A stretch of 64,000 nucleotides of DNA, from contig NZ_CH672428.1 in NCBI RefSeq assembly GCF_000152745.1, positions 2,695,425 through 2,759,424 on the forward strand. The letters are read 5' to 3'. The notes beneath the pieces were generated by a model, which saw only the letters and a program-made list of their open reading frames with translations, did no database searches and had not been told where the DNA came from. The position numbers were made by a program, and so were the translations under genes. The stretch comes from Oceanicaulis sp. HTCC2633 (lineage in GTDB: Bacteria; Pseudomonadota; Alphaproteobacteria; Caulobacterales; Maricaulaceae). Positions 26,023 to 34,685 of this stretch are shown here, piece by piece. How positions within the stretch are numbered: the stretch's first letter is position 1; every line of letters begins with the position of its first letter.

Positions 26023-29000
26023 CGTCTCAGGGGCGGCCCGCCGGAGCTGGACCGACCGCATCGTCTCCGCCCGCGGTTTCGCCGTGATCGCCTTCGTGGC
26101 CGTCTTCCTGGCGGGGGGCTGGTCCTGGCGGACCCTGCCGGTGGACGCCTTTCCCGATATCACGCCGCCCCTGGTTCAGGTGTTCACGGTCACCGACGGG
26201 CTCTCCCCGCAGGAGGTGGAGCGCTATGTGACCTTTCCGGTGGAGACCGCGATGAGCGGCCTTCCGGGTCTTGAGCAAGTGCGGTCAAACTCCACCTTCG
26301 GCCTGTCCGTGGTGACGGCGTATTTCGAGGACGGGACAGATATCTATCTGGCCCGACAGCTCGTTTCCGAACGCCTGTCGGCGGCGCGGGAGGATATCCC
26401 GCAGGGGTTTGGCGAGCCTGAACTCGGGCCGATCACGACCGGGCTGGGTCAGGTGCTCTTTTATTATCTCGACAGTGCGGACGCGGATCTGATCGGCCTG
26501 CGCACTTTGCAGGACTGGCTGGTGAAGCTGGACCTCCAGACCGTGCCCGGGGTCACCGAAGTGCTCTCGCTCGGCGGGTATGAGCGGCAATACCAGGTCA
26601 ATGTCAGGCCTCAGGCGCTGATCCAGTACGACCTCTCCATGGCGGACGTCATCACGGCGCTCGAGCGGGCGAACCTCAACGCGGGCGCGCAGTACATTGT
26701 CGAGAATGACGAACAATACACGGTGCGCGCCGAGGGGCTGCTGCACGGCGAGGCGGATTTGCGCCAGGTCGTGGTGAAGGCCGTAAATGGCGTGCCGGTG
26801 GTGATGAACGAGATCGCCGACATCGTCGTGGGCGGCGCCCCGCGCCAGGGGCTCGCCACCATGAACGGGGATGGAGAGGTGGTCGCCGGCCTTGTCCTGA
26901 AGCTGACCGGCGCCAACACCAACGCGGTCATAGCCGCCGTGACGGAGCGGCTGGAAGCGGTCAACGCCGCTTTGCCTGAAGGCGTCGTCGCGCGCCCCTA
27001 TTATGACCAGTCAGAACTGGTGAACCAGGCGGTTTCCACAATGACGACGGCCTTATGGCAGGGCGCGCTTCTGGTGGTGGTGCTGCTCATGGCGTTCATG
27101 GGCGGCTGGCGGCCCGGCCTGATCGTCGCCGCCTCCATTCCGTTCTCGGTCGCTTTCGCGCTGATCGCCATGCGCTTGCTGGGCGTTTCGGCGAACCTGA
27201 TGTCTCTGGGCGGCATCGCCATCGCCATCGGCATGATGGTGGATGGCGCGGTCGTGATCGTGGAGAATGCGCGCCGACGTTTGGCGGAGGGCGCGGGCGG
27301 CGAGCGGACCTTGCTGCTCGCCTCTTCACTGGCTGAGGTGATCAAGCCTCTCGGCTTCTCGATCGCGATCGTGATGCTGGTCTTCCTGCCCATTGTCACC
27401 TTGCAGGGGGTGGAGGGGAAGACCTTCCGCCCGCTGGCCTTCGCCGTGATCCTCGCCATGGCGGGGTCGCTGGTGTTCGCCCTGGTCATCGCGCCGGCCG
27501 CCAGCCGCTTGCTCAAAGCGCCCCCGCGTCCTGCCCAGACGGATGCAGCGCCCGGGGCGGGCCATCGTCTGGGCGCCGCCATCGGTTACCTCGTGGCGCG
27601 ACGGGGGCTGGCTGCCGGGCTCGCCGCCTTGATGCTGGCCACGGGGACGCTCGCCTTCATCCGCCTGGGGTCTGAATTCTCGCCGCGGCTCAATGAAGGC
27701 GACATTCTGGTGCGCATGACCATGGCGCCCTCGATTTCGCTCGATGCGGCGCGGGAGACCGTCACCCGCTTTGAACAGGATGTGCTCGAACGTTTCCCGC
27801 AGGTCGAGCGCGTCGTCACGCGCGTGGGCCGGGGCGAGGTGGGCGCCCATGCCGACCCGGTCAACAATGCGGAATCCTTTCTGGCCCTGAAACCCCGATC
27901 CGAATGGGGGGCTGTGCGCAATCAGGAGGCTCTGCTGGCGCAGATGAGCGAAGCGTTCGAGGACTTTCCCGGCGCCCAGTTCAACTTCACCCAGCCCATC
28001 GCCGCGGCGACGGACGAGCTTCTGACCGGCTCGCGCGCCGAGATCGCCATCAAGCTCTTCGGACCCGACACCGAGGTGTTGGCGCAGGAGGCGAGCGAAA
28101 TCGCCGCGGTTGTCGGAGCCGTCAGGGGCGCGGCGGACGTGCAGGTCGAACAGGTCGGCGGCGCCCCGCAAATCAGCATCGAGGTCGATCGCGCCGCCAT
28201 CGCCCGCTACGGGCTGCAGGTGGCCGATGTGCTAGAGACGGTGCAGGATGCGATCGGCGGGGCGCACGCGGGTCAGGTGTTTGACGGCGTGCGCCGCTTT
28301 GACATCATCGCGCGCTATGCCGAAGGCGACCGGAACACGCCCGAGCGCATTGCCCGAACCCTGATCGAGGGGCCCAATGGCGAACGTCTGCCCCTGGGCG
28401 CGCTGGCGCGGGTGGAGCGGATCGAGGGACCGCGTCAGGTCACGCGGGAAAATGGTCGGCGTTTCATCACGATCCAGTCCAATGTGCGCGATCGCGATAT
28501 CGGCTCCTTTGTTGAAGAGGCGCAGGCCGCGGTTCAGACCGAGCTTGATCTGCCGCCAGGCTATCTTCTGGAATGGGGCGGGCAGTTCGAGCTGCAACAG
28601 CAGGCCAATGCCCGCTTCGCCCTGATCGTGCCGGTGACGCTCGGGCTGGTCTTCCTTCTCTTGCTGGCTGCGTTCGGGCGGGTGAAGAGCGCGCTGCTGA
28701 TCGTGCTGAACATCCCGCTGGCGCTGGTGGGCGGCCTTGTCGCGCTCTGGCTGGCCGGGCTGAACCTGTCCGTGCCGGCGTCGGTGGGCTTCATTGCTCT
28801 CTTTGGCATCGCGCTCGGCAACGCCATGGTGCTGGTCTCGTTTCTGGACCGGTTGGCGCTCGGGGGCGGAGATCGTGAGGCCCTGAGCGTTCAGGGCGCG
28901 CTCCTGCGGGTGCGGCCCGTGCTCATGACGGCCGCAACCACCATGCTCGGCCTTGCGCCCCTGCTGTTCGCCAGCGGGGTCGGGTCCGAGGTCCAGCGAC

Positions 29001-29125
29001 CATTGGCGGTCGTGGTGATCGGGGGGCTGATCAGCTCGACGCTCGTGACCTTGTTCATCCTGCCGGCGGTCTATGCCTGGTTTGCCCCAGAGCCAGATCA
29101 AGTCTCTGAGACCAAAGCCGTTTGA
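26006..29125 (+). CDS. Heavy-metal efflux RND pump (CusA/CzcA family)
   Basis: A 1039-residue proton-driven inner-membrane pump with the usual two-fold repeat of membrane helices and large periplasmic loops. The N-terminus has FPDITPPLVQVFTVTDGLSPQEVERYV, typical of HME-RND proteins. Helix 4 reads GGIAIAIGMMVDGAVVIVENARRRL, whose GGIAIAIG core is closer to CusA/SilA (Cu/Ag) than to CzcA, though the specificity is not certain. The second repeat has VGFIALFGIALGNAMVLVSFL. A start a few codons later cannot be excluded because the frame overlaps the adaptor gene. No CzcC/CusC channel or metal-responsive regulator is adjacent. Confidence 0.94.
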   Translation: MAITTSVSGAARRSWTDRIVSARGFAVIAFVAVFLAGGWSWRTLPVDAFPDITPPLVQVFTVTDGLSPQEVERYVTFPVETAMSGLPGLEQVRSNSTFGLSVVTAYFEDGTDIYLARQLVSERLSAAREDIPQGFGEPELGPITTGLGQVLFYYLDSADADLIGLRTLQDWLVKLDLQTVPGVTEVLSLGGYERQYQVNVRPQALIQYDLSMADVITALERANLNAGAQYIVENDEQYTVRAEGLLHGEADLRQVVVKAVNGVPVVMNEIADIVVGGAPRQGLATMNGDGEVVAGLVLKLTGANTNAVIAAVTERLEAVNAALPEGVVARPYYDQSELVNQAVSTMTTALWQGALLVVVLLMAFMGGWRPGLIVAASIPFSVAFALIAMRLLGVSANLMSLGGIAIAIGMMVDGAVVIVENARRRLAEGAGGERTLLLASSLAEVIKPLGFSIAIVMLVFLPIVTLQGVEGKTFRPLAFAVILAMAGSLVFALVIAPAASRLLKAPPRPAQTDAAPGAGHRLGAAIGYLVARRGLAAGLAALMLATGTLAFIRLGSEFSPRLNEGDILVRMTMAPSISLDAARETVTRFEQDVLERFPQVERVVTRVGRGEVGAHADPVNNAESFLALKPRSEWGAVRNQEALLAQMSEAFEDFPGAQFNFTQPIAAATDELLTGSRAEIAIKLFGPDTEVLAQEASEIAAVVGAVRGAADVQVEQVGGAPQISIEVDRAAIARYGLQVADVLETVQDAIGGAHAGQVFDGVRRFDIIARYAEGDRNTPERIARTLIEGPNGERLPLGALARVERIEGPRQVTRENGRRFITIQSNVRDRDIGSFVEEAQAAVQTELDLPPGYLLEWGGQFELQQQANARFALIVPVTLGLVFLLLLAAFGRVKSALLIVLNIPLALVGGLVALWLAGLNLSVPASVGFIALFGIALGNAMVLVSFLDRLALGGGDREALSVQGALLRVRPVLMTAATTMLGLAPLLFASGVGSEVQRPLAVVVIGGLISSTLVTLFILPAVYAWFAPEPDQVSETKAV

Positions 29126-29155
29126 CGGGCGCGCTGAAAAGCGTCGTCAGTTGGT

Positions 29156-29170
29156 TAATAATCGATTAAA
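29156..29170 (+). promoter_or_regulatory. CtrA-type site TTAA-N7-TTAA
   Basis: TTAATAATCGATTAA gives two TTAA halves with exactly 7 nt between their borders, the CtrA consensus of Caulobacter-like bacteria. It lies 26 nt before the ATG of the secreted protein gene, placing it at or near a promoter. The site is in an otherwise GC-rich region. Confidence 0.6.
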
Positions 29171-29196
29171 ATGCGCCCGTGGTCTCGGAGGGGCGC

Positions 29197-29859
29197 ATGC
29201 AAGGACGGGCGGCGCGACGCATTGCCATCATTCTGGCCGGAGGGGCTCTGGCGGGGGTGATGGCGTGCGCCGCCAGCGCCCAGCCTGCCCGTCTGGGCGC
29301 GGCTCAGCCCATCCGTCCCCAGCCCGACACGCCGATTGCTGTCGACGTGGACTGGCAGGCTGTGCGCCAGGACGTGCTCCAGCGCCAGCGGGCCGGGTTC
29401 ACGGCGGTTCGCGCCATGCCGCGACCCGTCATCCCGGAAAACGTGACGGTGGAACAGGGGGGTGAGACCGAAGTTCCGATCCTCACGCCAACGCAGGAAG
29501 CGCTGCGGTTCAATCCGCTTGCGGGTGCGCGTCTCTACGCGCGGGGCGATTTCTATACGCTCGTCATCCAGGGCGAGGGGCTGTTGATCGAGGTCTTCGG
29601 CACGCGCCTCGCGCATGCTGCGCCGCCGGACGCGCTCACCGCACGTCATCTGCGCGGCGCGGGGGCGGAAGGCTATCGCAGCACGCCCACCGCCTATGGC
29701 CGGGAAATCACGTTCAACCGCTATAACGCGGCCTATTCCATAACGCTGGAATGCGAGGCGCCCGAGACGGATCCGCGCTGCACCGCGCCGGAGTATGGCG
29801 AGGGGCTCTGGGCGTCCTTGCAGCTCATGCCCGGTACGCGTGACAGGGAGGCCCCATGA
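29197..29859 (+). CDS. Secreted protein of unknown function, partner of the M23 peptidase
   Basis: A 220-residue exported protein. The chosen ATG follows GGAGGGG; its signal peptide ([22 protein letters not shown]) ends before QPARLG. The mature part has a short Pro-rich lead, then [47 protein letters not shown] and a Cys-containing end ([18 protein letters not shown]). I do not recognise a family. The stop overlaps the next start (ATGA), so it is tightly coupled to the M23 peptidase and may be an activator, inhibitor or stalk protein for it. Both genes lie behind a CtrA-type site, which suggests cell-cycle control. Confidence 0.75.
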   Translation: MQGRAARRIAIILAGGALAGVMACAASAQPARLGAAQPIRPQPDTPIAVDVDWQAVRQDVLQRQRAGFTAVRAMPRPVIPENVTVEQGGETEVPILTPTQEALRFNPLAGARLYARGDFYTLVIQGEGLLIEVFGTRLAHAAPPDALTARHLRGAGAEGYRSTPTAYGREITFNRYNAAYSITLECEAPETDPRCTAPEYGEGLWASLQLMPGTRDREAP

Positions 29860-30782
29860 TGCCCCGTCCTGTCGAGCTGGTTCTTGCAGTTCTGGTCGCG
29901 ATCCTGGGTGGAGCGCTTCTGGTGCTCTGGCCAATTCAGGCGCCGCCGCCGGCGCCTGATGCGCCTATTATGGGCGAAGACCCCTTCATGGAGCCTGAGC
30001 CCGAACCTGAGCCCGAACCTGAGCCCGAACCCGAGCCTGAGCCCGAACCCGAGCCCGAACCCGAGCCCGAACCCGAGCCCGAGCCCGAGCCCGAGCGCGA
30101 GCCCGAGCCTGAGCCGGAAGGTCCGTTGCTGGATGACGGTCTGGACCCTGTGGCCTTCTTGCCGCCGGGCGATCTGGCGCCCGATAGCGGCGTCGGGCAG
30201 GCCTTGCAGATCAATTACGCGCCGCAGATGCGCTTCCCGCTCGAGGCGGGTCAGGCGTATGCGAACTCTCAGGTCTATGGCCATGGCGGGTATCTGGGCC
30301 CCGGCGGCGGTCAGTGCGACGCCGAGAATTACAGCTATGCCTGGCGTGACAATTTCTGCGAGACGCGCGGTTACGCCACGCCACTGTGTCCGGCCGGAAC
30401 GGGGCATCAGGGCCAGGACATTCGTCCGGCCAGCTGTGAGGACGCCCGTCACTGGGCGGTGGCGGCGGGGGACGGCGTGATCACCTCAGTGGGAAGTTAC
30501 TCGGTCAGGCTGATGAGCCCGGAGGGCGTGCGTTACACCTATCTGCATCTGGACCGGGACAGCCTGCTGATTGCGCCGGGCGATGAGGTTGTGCGGGGAC
30601 AGCGCCTTGGGCTCGTCTCCAACGAGTTTGGCGGGAATGCGACGACCATCCATCTTCATTTCGAGATCCGGATGGCTGTCGAGACGGGGCAGGGGCTGCA
30701 GAACACCCATGTTCCGCCCTATCTGGCGCTGGTGGAGAGTTACCAACGCCTCCTCTCGGAACCGGAGAGTGAGCACGGCTAG
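29856..30782 (+). CDS. Membrane-anchored M23 metallopeptidase with a Glu-Pro rod
   Basis: A 308-residue LytM-type zinc peptidase that would cut peptidoglycan cross-links. An uncleaved-looking N-terminal helix (residues 5-25, [19 protein letters not shown]) anchors it in the inner membrane. Residues about 46-87 are an almost pure Glu-Pro repeat, a stiff acidic rod as in TonB-like proteins. The catalytic domain (about 125-295) keeps both zinc motifs, HQGQD (HxxxD) and HLHFEI (HxH), plus YLHLD. Three Cys pairs around [19 protein letters not shown] and PASCED suggest disulphides. An active enzyme is therefore likely. The rod would set how far into the periplasm it reaches. It is translationally coupled to the upstream secreted protein. 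Confidence 0.9.
   Translation: MMPRPVELVLAVLVAILGGALLVLWPIQAPPPAPDAPIMGEDPFMEPEPEPEPEPEPEPEPEPEPEPEPEPEPEPEPEPEREPEPEPEGPLLDDGLDPVAFLPPGDLAPDSGVGQALQINYAPQMRFPLEAGQAYANSQVYGHGGYLGPGGGQCDAENYSYAWRDNFCETRGYATPLCPAGTGHQGQDIRPASCEDARHWAVAAGDGVITSVGSYSVRLMSPEGVRYTYLHLDRDSLLIAPGDEVVRGQRLGLVSNEFGGNATTIHLHFEIRMAVETGQGLQNTHVPPYLALVESYQRLLSEPESEHG
29991..30116 (+). repeat. Hexanucleotide tandem repeat coding for Glu-Pro
   Basis: About 21 tandem 6-bp units of the type GAR-CCY run in frame through the M23 gene and encode the Glu-Pro rod, with one Arg interruption near the end. Such an array can gain or lose whole units without a frameshift. Confidence 0.9.
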
Positions 30783-31089
30783 ACGATCCGGTGCAGCTTG
30801 GGCCCGGAGGCGATCGAACGTGTTTATATTGATTTCGGTGAACTGATTCGGCGAATGAAAAGCTCACGCAGCGATTGGCCAGGGTTCCACCAAGGTCTAT
30901 GTGCCACTTCGGCACGCTGACCGGAGCGGTGCAATAAAATCAGTATTTTGAAAGAGATGATTGAGAGTTATTCGCATATAACTCATGAATTCTCGAAATT
31001 GTTCATTAAGACAATTCGACGAATATGTTTATTAGACAAACTCATTATACGCATTCAGAATCACTGAAGCGTGGGCATAGGGGGCTCTT
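30783..31089. promoter_or_regulatory. AT-rich gap upstream of the MerR-like gene, with two dyads
   Basis: No gene is visible. The right half is markedly AT-rich. It contains a perfect dyad GAGTTAT-6-ATAACTC at 30965-30984, the size of a MerR operator, and a second one, AATTGT-8-ACAATT, at 30997-31016. These are plausible autoregulatory sites for the downstream gene; promoter boxes could not be assigned with confidence. Confidence 0.5.
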
Positions 31090-31620
31090 ATGGCTGCACT
31101 TGCTGAACGGACGGATTTCACCCTGCGGGACCCGGGCGCGCTGGGCGCACTGCTGGTCTATGATTGGCGTCTTCGCAAGCTGCTCACCGATGACGAAGTG
31201 ATCACCGAAGCGGTGGATCGTCCGGTCTCGACGGGCGTGCTGCGTCACCTTCAGCGGCTGGGCTTCATCAAGGCGGTGCATGGGGTGCGTCCCCATGGCG
31301 GCCGGATGCGCCTCTGGCCGATCGAGGAAGTGCTCAAGCTGCAGATCGTCCTCGATCTGCGCCACACGACGGGCGCCCGGCTCTCGGCGTGTGTCGACGC
31401 CCTCAATCTTGATCCCCAGGCTGTCGAAGAGGCGCTGGACGACTGGGAGCGTCATGTGGGCGGCATGAGTGATGACCGCAGCCAGATCAAGCCGTCAGCG
31501 GATGGCCGACACCCGCTGACCGACCCGGATTTCATTTCCGGCCTTTCGAACGCATCGGTGCAGGCTTTCATCTGCCGCAGCGGGTTCGACAGGGTGGCTG
31601 AGCCGGCCTTTCTTTTATAG
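31090..31620 (+). CDS. MerR-like winged-helix protein
   Basis: A 176-residue soluble protein. The centre (about residues 45-105) resembles a MerR DNA-binding unit: VSTGVLRHLQRLGFIKAV, then a wing with RPHGGRMRLWPIEEVLKLQIVLDL, then a helix TGARLSACVDAL. The N-terminal 40 residues and the C-terminal 60 (SDDRSQIKPSADGRHPLTD and a Cys near the end) match no domain I know. AGGGGG precedes the ATG. It lies 95 nt upstream of the SDR-thiolase pair on the same strand, with a hairpin between. A regulator of that pair is the simplest reading, but a direct link is not shown by sequence. Confidence 0.65.
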   Translation: MAALAERTDFTLRDPGALGALLVYDWRLRKLLTDDEVITEAVDRPVSTGVLRHLQRLGFIKAVHGVRPHGGRMRLWPIEEVLKLQIVLDLRHTTGARLSACVDALNLDPQAVEEALDDWERHVGGMSDDRSQIKPSADGRHPLTDPDFISGLSNASVQAFICRSGFDRVAEPAFLL

Positions 31621-31656
31621 CTTAAGTACCTTGCGCGGCGCCGCAGCAATTGCTTT

Positions 31657-31702
31657 CCTGATCAAAACCGGTTCGCATACGCGAAAAGACCGATTGATCA
31701 GG
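31657..31702 (+). promoter_or_regulatory. Strong dyad/hairpin overlapping the SD of the SDR-thiolase pair
   Basis: Outer arms CCTGATCAA (31657-31665) and TTGATCAGG (31694-31702) are perfect complements. Inside, CGG/CCG and TTCGC/GCGAA continue the stem up to a 4-nt loop ATAC, about 17 pairs in all with small bulges. The 3' arm runs into the Shine-Dalgarno GGGAGG. It may be an RNA switch for translation or a protein-binding dyad. Confidence 0.6.
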
Positions 31703-31715
31703 GAGGCATTTTGCC

Positions 31716-32639
31716 ATGAGCGATATTCGTTTTGATGGCCGCGTCGCCATTGTAACCGGCGCCGGCGCCGGTCTTGGACGTTCACACGCACTGGAGCTGG
31801 CGCGTCGCGGCGCCAAGGTGGTCGTCAACGATCTGGGCGGCGCGGTGGATGGCACCGGTTCGTCCCTGAGCGCGGCGGAAACCGTCGTTGAAGAGATCAA
31901 GGCCGCCGGCGGCGAGGCCATCGCCAACGGCGCCAACGTCACCAAGCCTGATGAAGTCACCGCCATGGTCGACGCCGCGCGCGAGACCTGGGGCAAGGTC
32001 GACATCCTGGTCAACAATGCCGGGATCCTGCGCGACAAGAGCTTCTCCAAGATGACCCTGGATGACTTCCGCGCCGTGATGGAAGTCCATCTCTGGGGCT
32101 CGGTCGTCTGCACCAAGGCGGTCTGGGATCACATGAAGGAGGCCGGATATGGCCGGATCGTGATGACCAGCTCATCTTCTGGAATCTATGGCAATTTCGG
32201 CCAGTCCAACTATGGCGCCGCCAAGATGGGGGTTGTGGGCCTGATGAACGTCCTCCATCTGGAAGGGCGCAAGAACAACATCAAGGTCAACACCCTGTCC
32301 CCGACCGCCCATACCCGCATGACCGAAGGGCTGATCCCTGAAGAGGCCGCCAAGCTGATGACGCCGGAAAGCGTCACCGCCGGCCTGGTCGCCCTGTGCG
32401 CCGAAACCGCGCCCGAGCGCACCATTCTGTGCGCCGGCGCGGGCGGTTACGCCGCCACCAAGATCTATGAAACGCCGGGCATCTATCTGCCGCCGGAAGA
32501 CCAGACGGCGGAGAACGTGCTCGCCAATATCGACAAGATCACCTCTGATCACGGCCAGGAGGAATTTGAAGAGGGCGCGCGCCAGACCTTCAAGTTCATC
32601 CAGTACGCCGCCAAGCATTTCGACCTCGCCCTGGGCTAG
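31716..32639 (+). CDS. SDR 3-hydroxyacyl-CoA dehydrogenase, MFE-2/HSD17B4-like
   Basis: A 307-residue short-chain dehydrogenase resembling the dehydrogenase unit of peroxisomal multifunctional enzyme 2. Motifs are [17 protein letters not shown] (cofactor loop), VVNDLGG with the Asp that favours [13 protein letters not shown], the Ser in [14 protein letters not shown], and the YGAAK catalytic pair. The C-terminal extension with [26 protein letters not shown] is typical of this subgroup and not of plain FabG-type enzymes. It likely oxidises a 3-hydroxyacyl-CoA just before the thiolase encoded 35 nt downstream. No hydratase domain is fused to it. Translation is probably affected by the hairpin at its ribosome-binding site. 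Confidence 0.93.
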   Translation: MSDIRFDGRVAIVTGAGAGLGRSHALELARRGAKVVVNDLGGAVDGTGSSLSAAETVVEEIKAAGGEAIANGANVTKPDEVTAMVDAARETWGKVDILVNNAGILRDKSFSKMTLDDFRAVMEVHLWGSVVCTKAVWDHMKEAGYGRIVMTSSSSGIYGNFGQSNYGAAKMGVVGLMNVLHLEGRKNNIKVNTLSPTAHTRMTEGLIPEEAAKLMTPESVTAGLVALCAETAPERTILCAGAGGYAATKIYETPGIYLPPEDQTAENVLANIDKITSDHGQEEFEEGARQTFKFIQYAAKHFDLALG

Positions 32640-32674
32640 GTTCCCATCCTTTAAGCCAGCAAAGGAGCCTCACC

Positions 32675-33877
32675 ATGCGTGAAGCGCTTATCGTCTCCAC
32701 CGCCCGTACGCCGATCGGCAAGGCCTATCGCGGCGCCTTCAACGACACCCAGGCCCAGGAACTGGGCGGCCACGCCATCAAGCACGCCGTGGAACGCTCC
32801 AAGGTCGCCCCCGACGAGATCGAGGACGTGATCATCGGCGCCGCCATGCAGCAGGGTTCGACCTTCCAGAACATTGGCCGCCAGGCGGCCATCCGCGCCG
32901 GCCTGCCGACCTCTGTGTCGGGCATGAGCATGGACCGCCAGTGCGCCTCGGGCATGATGGCGATCGCCACCGCCGCCAAGCAGATCATCTCGGACGGCAT
33001 GAACGTCACCGTGGGCGGGGGCCTTGAGTCGATCTCCCTGGTGCAGAACGAGCACATGAACCTGCACAAGGCGTTTGATCCGTGGATCAATGAGCACCGC
33101 CCTGATCTGTACATGTCCATGCTGGAAACCGCCGAGATCGTGGCCGAACGCTACGGCGTCTCGCGCGAGGCCCAGGACGAGTACGCCCTGCAATCGCAAC
33201 AACGCACCGCTGCGGCGCAGGAAGCGGGCAAGTTCAACGACGAGATCGTGCCGCTGCCCTCCACCATGCTGGTGAAGGACAAGGCGACCGGCGAAATCTC
33301 CAAGCAGGAGGTCACGCTGGAGAAGGACGAGGGCAACCGTCCGTCCACCACGCTGGATAACCTGCAATCGCTGAACCCCGTCTTCGCCAATGGTCAGCAG
33401 ATCAAGGAAGGCAAGTTCATCACGGCGGGCAACGCCTCCCAGCTGTCTGACGGCGCATCCGCAGCCGTGCTGATGGAAGGCAAGGAAGCGGAGAAACGCG
33501 GTCTTCAGCCGCTGGGCGCCTATCGCGGCATTGCGGTGGCGGGCCTCGACCCGGATGAGATGGGCATCGGTCCGGTCTACGCCGTGCCGAAGCTTCTCAA
33601 GGCCAATGGCCTGACCATGGATGATATCGGTCTGTGGGAACTGAACGAAGCGTTCGCCGTGCAGGTCCTGTACTGCCGTGACAAGCTGGGCATTCCCAAC
33701 GAGAACCTCAATGTCAATGGCGGCGCGATCTCGGTCGGCCACCCCTATGGCATGTCGGGCGCCCGCATGGTCGGCCACGCCCTGATCGAAGGCAAGCGCC
33801 GCGGCGTGAAATACGTCGTCTGCACCATGTGCGTGGGCGGCGGCATGGGCGCTGCGGGCCTGTTTGAAGTCCTCTAG
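32675..33877 (+). CDS. Thiolase (acetyl-CoA C-acyltransferase)
   Basis: A 400-residue thiolase with AAAGGAG before the ATG. The nucleophile is Cys90 ([11 protein letters not shown]), the His is in [17 protein letters not shown] and the second Cys in [16 protein letters not shown]. It resembles the thiolase at 10004 throughout (both begin with [22 protein letters not shown]), so the two are paralogues. With the upstream SDR it supplies the last two steps of a beta-oxidation cycle. A terminator follows directly. Confidence 0.95.
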   Translation: MREALIVSTARTPIGKAYRGAFNDTQAQELGGHAIKHAVERSKVAPDEIEDVIIGAAMQQGSTFQNIGRQAAIRAGLPTSVSGMSMDRQCASGMMAIATAAKQIISDGMNVTVGGGLESISLVQNEHMNLHKAFDPWINEHRPDLYMSMLETAEIVAERYGVSREAQDEYALQSQQRTAAAQEAGKFNDEIVPLPSTMLVKDKATGEISKQEVTLEKDEGNRPSTTLDNLQSLNPVFANGQQIKEGKFITAGNASQLSDGASAAVLMEGKEAEKRGLQPLGAYRGIAVAGLDPDEMGIGPVYAVPKLLKANGLTMDDIGLWELNEAFAVQVLYCRDKLGIPNENLNVNGGAISVGHPYGMSGARMVGHALIEGKRRGVKYVVCTMCVGGGMGAAGLFEVL

Positions 33878-33904
33878 GCGACTTCACAGACCTGAAAAGT
33901 TAAA

Positions 33905-33935
33905 GGCCGGCCTGGCGAACCAGGCCGGCCTTTTT
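33905..33935. terminator. Intrinsic terminator, probably bidirectional
   Basis: A perfect 11-bp stem GGCCGGCCTGG/CCAGGCCGGCC with a CGAA loop is followed by five T on the plus strand and preceded by AAA. It ends the SDR-thiolase unit and, from the other side, could serve phoB. Confidence 0.9.
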
Positions 33936-33983
33936 AACGACGCCGCAGGGTCTGCAGCTCCTTAGGCGTCGCATTTCGATGGG

Positions 33984-34670
33984 TCAGGCGGCGTTCAGGG
34001 CATAGCCGGCCGAGCGAACGGTCCGGATCGGATCGTGTTCTCCGCCTGCGCTGAGCGCCTTTCTCAGGCGACCAATATGCACGTCTACCGTGCGCGCCTC
34101 CACATAAACATCAGAGCCCCACACCGCATCAAGCAGTTGCTCGCGCGAGAACACGCGCCCGGGGTGCTGCATCAGATAGTCCAGAAGGCGAAACTCGGTC
34201 GGACCCAGATGGATTTCAAGGTCGGATCGCACCACCCGGTGGGCGACGCGGTCGATCGTGATGTCCCCGACCGTGACAGAGTCCTCCGCCAGGCCCGGCC
34301 GGATGCGGCGCAGGACGGCGCGAACTCGCGCGAACAGCTCCTTCATCAGGAAGGGTTTGACGATGTAGTCGTCCGCCCCGGTGTCGAGGCCGCGGATCCG
34401 ATCGGCTTCCTCGCCGCGCGCCGTCAGCATGATGATCGGCAGGTTGCGCGTCTCGTGACGGCTTCTGAGCCGACGACAGACCTCGATGCCGGAGATCTTC
34501 GGCAGCATCCAGTCGAGCACCACCACATCGGGTTGGCGCTCTTCCACCAGCATCATCGCCTCTTCGCCATCGGCGGCGAGGGAGACCCGGAAGCCTTCCT
34601 TCTTGAGATTGTACGAGAGCAGCTCGGACAGAGCGTCTTCGTCTTCTACGACCAGTACATGCGGTTGCAT
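33984..34670 (-). CDS. phoB: PhoB phosphate response regulator
   Basis: A 228-residue OmpR/PhoB-type regulator. The receiver (1-125) has the acidic pair near residues 9-10, the phospho-acceptor Asp53 in VVVLDWMLPKISG and the Lys in DDYIVKPF. The winged helix (about 135-225) has HLGPTEFRLLDYLMQHPGRVFSREQLLDAVWG and ARTVDVHIGRLRKAL. It activates phosphate-starvation genes by binding Pho boxes. It is the last gene of the phoR-pstCAB-phoU-phoB run, 15 nt after phoU. The order matches Caulobacter. Confidence 0.97.
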   Translation of the reverse strand: MQPHVLVVEDEDALSELLSYNLKKEGFRVSLAADGEEAMMLVEERQPDVVVLDWMLPKISGIEVCRRLRSRHETRNLPIIMLTARGEEADRIRGLDTGADDYIVKPFLMKELFARVRAVLRRIRPGLAEDSVTVGDITIDRVAHRVVRSDLEIHLGPTEFRLLDYLMQHPGRVFSREQLLDAVWGSDVYVEARTVDVHIGRLRKALSAGGEHDPIRTVRSAGYALNAA

Positions 34671-34685
34671 GGCGAACCCCCTTCG

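Noticed and set aside
29991-30116. Regular repeat considered as a CRISPR array
   Set aside because: Units are 6 bp, contiguous and in frame with no spacers; no cas genes are nearby.
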